This document shows, one piece after another, positions 59,394 to 64,000 of a stretch of 64,000 nucleotides of DNA. Under the pieces are notes generated by a model. The model did no database searches, was not told where the DNA came from, and saw only the letters and a program-made list of their open reading frames with translations. The position numbers and the translations under genes were made by a program. Numbering within the stretch: position 1 is the first letter of the stretch; the number at the start of each line of letters is the position of its first letter. The DNA comes from Ochrobactrum chromiisoli (lineage in GTDB: Bacteria; Pseudomonadota; Alphaproteobacteria; Rhizobiales; Rhizobiaceae), in assembly GCF_026241335.1 (NCBI RefSeq), contig NZ_JAPHAV010000002.1, positions 248,001 through 312,000 on the forward strand. The letters run 5' to 3'.

Positions 59394-59717
59394 GAGTGGC
59401 TTTTTTACCTGGGCGACAGAATTATTAGCCCCATTATCGGTTGCAGAAAATACGCGTCAATATGCCCAATAAAGAGTTCTTGTATGGATAACCGCGCCGA
59501 ATAAGCCCCATTTATCGGTCTTTCGCAGAATAAAATGATTCAAAATATCGCGATAAGCCATTGAAAGCTATTGCCATAATAAGTGCTAGCCGGTCATAAT
59601 AATGACATCGGAATATATGATTCCTATCTTAAACTCACCAGAGCGTTCCTGTTGCTTTTTGCATAAGCAGTGCCTGCTTTGGATCAACCTTGATTGCGGA
59701 ATGGAGGCCAGTGGCGC
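59394..59717 (+). other. Promoter region of the pha operon with imperfect direct repeats
   Basis: No gene is visible. Two related segments, tagccccattatcgg-tgcagaaaata (from 59426) and taagccccatttatcgg-cgcagaataaaa (from 59502), are about 76 bases apart and could be binding sites for a regulator of the antiporter operon. The rest is AT-rich. Confidence 0.45.
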
Positions 59718-62633
59718 ATGACGATGGACGGCAGGATGCTCTTTTTGCTGGTCCTTCTTCCATTTCTTGGCAGCGCTATAACAGGTCTGTTTCGGGGGGT
59801 TGATCGCAGCGGCTCAGCATGGTTTACGGCTGCAATTGCGCTTGTCGCCTTCGTCATCACAGCGAGTCTTTATCCCATCGTATCGAATGGTGGCGTTGTT
59901 CGCGGCTCGATCGATTGGCTGCCGAATTACGGCCTCAACATAACCTTCCGTATGGATGGCTTTGCGTGGCTTTTCGCGATGCTGATCACCGGCATTGGTT
60001 TGCTCGTGGTGATCTATGCGCGTTATTATATGTCGCCGGAGGATCCGGTTCCGCGCTTTTTCTCTTTTCTGCTTTCGTTCATGGGGGCGATGCTCGGTGT
60101 TGTTCTGTCGGGCAATATTGTGCTGCTCGCCGTGTTCTGGGAACTGACCAGCATTTTCTCCTTCCTGCTCATTGGCTACTGGTATCACAATGCCAGTGCG
60201 CGTGATGGTGCACGTATGGCCTTGACCGTGACAGGTATCGGCGGTTTTTGTCTGCTTGCAGGCGTTTTGCTGCTTGGTCATATCGTTGGCAGCTACGATC
60301 TTGATAAAGTTCTTGAGGCGGGGAATGTGGTTCGTTCCCATCCGCTTTATACGGTGACGCTCCTTCTCATTCTGATGGCCGCATTCACCAAATCAGCCCA
60401 GTTTCCGTTTCATTTCTGGCTGCCCAATGCAATGGCGGCCCCGACACCCGTGTCAGCCTATCTGCATTCCGCAACCATGGTCAAAGCGGGCGTGTTCCTG
60501 CTTGCGCGTCTTTGGCCGGTCTTTGCCGGCACCGAGGAATGGTTCTGGATTTTGGGCCTCGCGGGCCTCACAACGCTGCTCATCGGTAGCTTCTTTGCTG
60601 TGTTTCAGCAGGACCTTAAAGGCTTGCTGGCCTATTCAACCATCAGCAATCTTGGGCTTGTCACAGCACTGCTGAGCCTTGGCAGTCCGCTTGCCGCCGT
60701 TGCTGCCATTTTCCATATGGTCAATCACGCGATCTTCAAAGCATCGCTTTTTATGGCTGCTGGCATTATCGATCATGAAACCGGCACGCGGGACATGCGC
60801 AAGCTAAGCGGCCTGGCGCGCGCTATGCCATATACCGCCACACTTGCGATGGTCGCAAGTGCATCCATGGCGGGCGTTCCGCTGCTTAATGGGTTTCTGT
60901 CCAAAGAGATGTTCTTTGCCGAAGCGGTTGAAACGCATATGGCATCGGCGCTTGATACGGTGACGCCTTATATTGCCACGCTTGCAGGCATATTCACGGT
61001 CGCCTATTCGGTTCGGTTTATTTACTCGACCTTCTTTGGTCCACCGCCGCATGATCTGCCAAAAACGCCGCATGAGCCGCCGCACTGGATGCGCCGTCCG
61101 ATTGAACTTCTGGTTCTGCTCTGCCTGGTTATTGGCATCATTCCAAATATCGCAATCGGCTCCTTCCTGCATGCTGCTGTGGTATCCGTGCTGGGTGATG
61201 CGACACCACAATATAGTCTTTCGGTCTGGCATGGTTTCAATTTGCCGCTGATGATGAGTATTGTTGCTATGATTGGCGGGATCATTCTGTTCTGGGCGCT
61301 CAAAAATTATCTTGCGACAAGCGAGGACGGACCGCCGTTCTTCCGCCACTTGCAAGGGCAGCGTATTTTTGAACGCGTGCTGGTGACGGTGTCGTGGAAC
61401 TGGGCGCGCAAGGCCGAAAACCTATTCAGTACACGCAGACTTCAGCCACAGCTTCGCCTTGTTGTTGTCTTTGCGATCGTTGCCGCAGCGTGGCCGCTCT
61501 TCGAAGACGGAATTCACGTGGGGGTGATGGGCGTACAGCCTGTTGACCCGATTTTTGCTGGTCTTTGGATTTTGGGCGGTGCCTGTGCCATTGGCGCAGC
61601 CTATCAGGCTAAATATCATCGCCTTGCGGCGCTTATATTGCTCGGCGGTGCAGGCCTTATCACTTGTATTACATTCGTGTGGCTGTCTGCTCCTGATCTT
61701 GCCGTGACACAGTTGCTGGTCGAAATTGTTACGACTGTGCTGCTTCTGCTTGGCTTGCGCTGGCTGCCCAAGCGCTGGGAAGATCCAGACCCGGTTCCTG
61801 TTAAATTCGGGCCGAGAATTCGGCGCTATCGCGACTTCGCGCTGGCGATTGGAGCAGGCATTGGTGTGTTCATTGTCTCTTATGCGATGATGACGCGTCC
61901 ATCACCGAAAGGTATTGGAGATTACTTCCTGGAAAATGCCTATTCGGGCGGCGGCGGTAAGAATGTCGTAAACGTCACTCTGGTCGATTTCCGTGCATTT
62001 GATACGTTTGGTGAAATTGCGGTTCTCGGCATTGTTGGGTTGACGGTCTTTGCGCTGCTGCGACGTTTCCGTCCGGCACCGGACAGCACCGGTTCAACAG
62101 CTCAGCAGAAGATTCAAGATGCTTATGATGAGGCAATGGATGATCGTGAAAAAGGGGAAACCCTGACCGATTATCTGGCTGTGCCGTCTGTTGTCATGAA
62201 ATGGCTGTTCCCAGTCATTATCGTTCTTGCGGTGCATCTGATCCTGCGGGGGCACGACCTGCCGGGTGGTGGGTTTGCAGCCGGTATTACGTTAGCAATT
62301 GCGTTCATTCTGCAATATCTGGCGGCTGGTACGCGCTGGGTCGAAGATCATTTGCGTATCCTGCCCGTTCGATGGATCGGTTTTGGTTTGCTGATTGCAG
62401 CGGCCACCGGAGCAGGCGCGTGGTTGTTTGGCTATCCGTTCCTGACAACATTCTTCCAGTATGCAGATATACCGCATGTCGGAAAAATGCCTGTCGCAAG
62501 TGCGCTTCTGTTTGATATTGGCGTTTTCGCACTGGTCGTGGGTGCCACCGTTCTTATGTTGATTGCGCTCGCGCATCAGTCGATCCGTAAACACCGCGTC
62601 GAAAAACTTGCCGCTGCGAAGGAGGAGAACTGA
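59718..62633 (+). CDS. phaA: Na+(K+)/H+ antiporter subunit A/B fusion (PhaAB/MrpAB)
   Basis: 971 residues from ATG 59718 (ggaggcc upstream). The large N-terminal part (to about 790) is the MrpA/NuoL-like membrane domain with conserved KSAQFPFHFWLPNAMAAPTPVSA (about 223-245), SAYLHSATMVKAGVFLLAR and HMVNHAIFKASLFMAAGIIDHE. Residues about 830-960 form the MrpB part (LRGHDLPGGGFAAGITLA). The fusion is the usual rhizobial PhaA form. It is the first gene of the pha operon; it energises Na+ or K+ export for pH and salt tolerance. Confidence 0.93.
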   Translation: MTMDGRMLFLLVLLPFLGSAITGLFRGVDRSGSAWFTAAIALVAFVITASLYPIVSNGGVVRGSIDWLPNYGLNITFRMDGFAWLFAMLITGIGLLVVIYARYYMSPEDPVPRFFSFLLSFMGAMLGVVLSGNIVLLAVFWELTSIFSFLLIGYWYHNASARDGARMALTVTGIGGFCLLAGVLLLGHIVGSYDLDKVLEAGNVVRSHPLYTVTLLLILMAAFTKSAQFPFHFWLPNAMAAPTPVSAYLHSATMVKAGVFLLARLWPVFAGTEEWFWILGLAGLTTLLIGSFFAVFQQDLKGLLAYSTISNLGLVTALLSLGSPLAAVAAIFHMVNHAIFKASLFMAAGIIDHETGTRDMRKLSGLARAMPYTATLAMVASASMAGVPLLNGFLSKEMFFAEAVETHMASALDTVTPYIATLAGIFTVAYSVRFIYSTFFGPPPHDLPKTPHEPPHWMRRPIELLVLLCLVIGIIPNIAIGSFLHAAVVSVLGDATPQYSLSVWHGFNLPLMMSIVAMIGGIILFWALKNYLATSEDGPPFFRHLQGQRIFERVLVTVSWNWARKAENLFSTRRLQPQLRLVVVFAIVAAAWPLFEDGIHVGVMGVQPVDPIFAGLWILGGACAIGAAYQAKYHRLAALILLGGAGLITCITFVWLSAPDLAVTQLLVEIVTTVLLLLGLRWLPKRWEDPDPVPVKFGPRIRRYRDFALAIGAGIGVFIVSYAMMTRPSPKGIGDYFLENAYSGGGGKNVVNVTLVDFRAFDTFGEIAVLGIVGLTVFALLRRFRPAPDSTGSTAQQKIQDAYDEAMDDREKGETLTDYLAVPSVVMKWLFPVIIVLAVHLILRGHDLPGGGFAAGITLAIAFILQYLAAGTRWVEDHLRILPVRWIGFGLLIAAATGAGAWLFGYPFLTTFFQYADIPHVGKMPVASALLFDIGVFALVVGATVLMLIALAHQSIRKHRVEKLAAAKEEN

Positions 62634-62974
62634 TGGAACTCGTTCTCGCTATAGCAATTGGCGTATTGATGTCATCTGGCGTGTGGCTGATCCTGCGTCC
62701 GCGCACGTTTCAGGTTGCCATTGGTCTGGCGCTTGTCTCTTATGCGGTCAATCTGTTTATCTTTTCGATGGGGCGCCTGCGCACCAATGCGCCGCCGGTG
62801 CTTGATACCGGCATCAATGTTCAGGCCGCGCAATATACCGACCCCGTGCCACAGGCACTCGTATTGACTGCTATCGTTATCGGCTTTGCAATGACTGCGC
62901 TTTTCCTTGTCGTGTTGCTCGCTTCGCGCGGACTGACACGCACCGATCATGTCGACGGCAAGGAGAAGAGATGA
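62633..62974 (+). CDS. phaC: Antiporter subunit C (PhaC/MrpC)
   Basis: 113 residues, NuoK-like, three membrane segments (about 3-20, 29-47 and 75-100). VNLFIFSMGRLRTNAPPVLDTG is the family signature near residue 40-60, and DPVPQALVLTAIVIGFAMTA gives the last helix. The start overlaps the phaA stop (TGATG). Confidence 0.93.
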   Translation: MELVLAIAIGVLMSSGVWLILRPRTFQVAIGLALVSYAVNLFIFSMGRLRTNAPPVLDTGINVQAAQYTDPVPQALVLTAIVIGFAMTALFLVVLLASRGLTRTDHVDGKEKR

Positions 62975-64000
62975 TGGATTGGAAATCACACCTCATCGTG
63001 GCGCCCATTCTCCTGCCGCTTGTCACGGCCGCATTGCTGCTGCTGTTTGATGAACGCAAGCGCAAATTGAAGATGGTGATCAATACAGTCTCCATCATCG
63101 GCCTGATCTATATTGCTTTTACGCTTTTGGGGGTTGCGAGCGAAAAAGCGCCCGCGGCAGAGGTTTATCTGATTGGCAATTGGCCTGCGCCCTTTGGGAT
63201 TGTGCTGGTTTTGGACAGACTTTCGGCGCTTATGCTGATGCTGACCAGCGTGCTGGCGCTGGCTGCATTGAGCTTTGCATTGGCGCATTGGCACAAGGCG
63301 AGCCCGAATTTTCATACGATCTTCCAGCTTTTGTTGATGGGGCTGAATGGCGCGTTTTTGACGGGTGATCTGTTCAATCTTTTCGTCTTTTTTGAAGTCA
63401 TGCTGGCTGCATCTTATGGTTTGGCGCTGCATGGCTCTGGCCCTGCACGTGTCAAGGCAGGCATGCATTATATCGCCGTCAATCTTGTCGCATCGTCACT
63501 GTTCCTGATCGGTGTCAGCCTGATTTACGGTGTAACAGGGACGCTCAATATGGCGGATCTGGCGCAAAAAATTTCACAGGTTGCAGCCGAAGATCGCATG
63601 TTACTCGAAGCGGGTGCCGCTGTTCTCGCTGTCGCCTTTCTGGTGAAAGCTGGCATGTGGCCGCTTAATTTCTGGCTGGTGCCAACCTATACGGCAGCGG
63701 CGGCTCCGATTGCTGCGATCTTTGCCATCATGAGTAAAGTCGGCATTTACGTGCTGCTGCGCTTATCGCCATTGATGTTCGGTATCGGTGCCGGTGAATC
63801 CTATGGTTTTGGCAATGATTGGCTTTATTATGGCGGTATGGTCACGCTGGCTTTTGGGCTGATTGGCGTGGTGGCTTCACAGGCCATGGGGCGTCTGGCG
63901 AGCTATAGTATTCTGGTATCATCAGGCACTCTTCTTGCAGCAATCGGCAGCGGTAATACGGCGATGACGGGGGCCGCGCTCTTCTACATGGTCAGTTCTA
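62971..64000 (+). CDS. phaD: Antiporter subunit D (PhaD/MrpD), cut by window edge
   Basis: About 343 residues visible and still open at the window end; MrpD is about 500-550 long. NuoM/N-like: IAVNLVASSLFLIGVSLIYGVTGTLNMADLA (about 170-200), VAFLVKAGMWPLNFWLVPTYTAAAAPIAAIFAIMSKVGIY (about 222-261) with Lys residues of the proton path. The start ATG overlaps the phaC stop (ATGA). Confidence 0.93.
   Translation, partial: MMDWKSHLIVAPILLPLVTAALLLLFDERKRKLKMVINTVSIIGLIYIAFTLLGVASEKAPAAEVYLIGNWPAPFGIVLVLDRLSALMLMLTSVLALAALSFALAHWHKASPNFHTIFQLLLMGLNGAFLTGDLFNLFVFFEVMLAASYGLALHGSGPARVKAGMHYIAVNLVASSLFLIGVSLIYGVTGTLNMADLAQKISQVAAEDRMLLEAGAAVLAVAFLVKAGMWPLNFWLVPTYTAAAAPIAAIFAIMSKVGIYVLLRLSPLMFGIGAGESYGFGNDWLYYGGMVTLAFGLIGVVASQAMGRLASYSILVSSGTLLAAIGSGNTAMTGAALFYMVSS

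Overview
The window looks like a chromosome segment of a Brucella/Ochrobactrum-type alphaproteobacterium (Rhizobiales). The evidence is a BhuA-like haem receptor, a MetA behind a SAM-family riboswitch, a cuckoo-type (anti-Shine-Dalgarno) small RNA, EcfG-type general-stress promoters, an Anbu peptidase cluster and a Pha/Mrp antiporter operon. This assignment is inferred from gene content; no database search was possible.

About 0.87-29.0 kb is a tailed-phage (siphophage, HK97-like) block, almost all on the + strand. In order it holds two tRNA genes, HNH nuclease, small and large terminase, portal, ClpP-type protease, HK97 capsid, connectors, tail tube, a tail assembly chaperone with a probable -1 frameshift, tape measure, a GTA-like tail-tip set, fibres, a lysis cassette (GH19 endolysin, overlapping Rz/Rz1 spanins, small membrane protein) and an accessory set (HTH-phosphoesterase, DUF7768-like protein, HD-type putative alarmone hydrolase, DUF3310-like protein). 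Four or five single genes run against the block, including an outer-membrane beta-barrel and small membrane or coiled-coil proteins. I see no integrase, repressor or replication module, so the element is incomplete in this window, decayed or domesticated.

The block is flanked, and once interrupted (DUF2171), by small stress-type genes: a pyridoxamine-oxidase-like protein and DUF883 on the left, and a DUF892 ferritin-like protein, an apolipoprotein-like membrane protein and several very small proteins on the right. A perfect GGAAC-N16-CGTT promoter precedes the DUF892 gene and a near match precedes DUF883. From 31.3 to 32.7 kb a minus-strand operon ends in an SRAP (HMCES/YedK-type) DNA-protein crosslink protein.

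35.4-41.7 kb is a minus-strand catabolic/uptake locus: a Liv-type ABC transporter (binding protein, two permeases, two ATPases), an Asp/Glu-hydantoin racemase and a GntR-FCD regulator, with a shared operator-like motif. 41.9-47.1 kb holds an AI-2E-type permease, the cuckoo RNA, a haem receptor with an IRO-like box and a siderophore-interacting flavoprotein. 47.2-52.8 kb holds NDH-2, metA with its riboswitch, a GH25 lipoprotein, two tandem paralogous small proteins and mogA. 52.97-57.0 kb is a four-gene Anbu cluster (ATP-grasp, alpha-E, transglutaminase-like, Anbu), followed by a nitroreductase and a flavoprotein. From 59.7 kb to the window edge is the phaA(B)-phaC-phaD Na+(K+)/H+ antiporter operon, cut in phaD.
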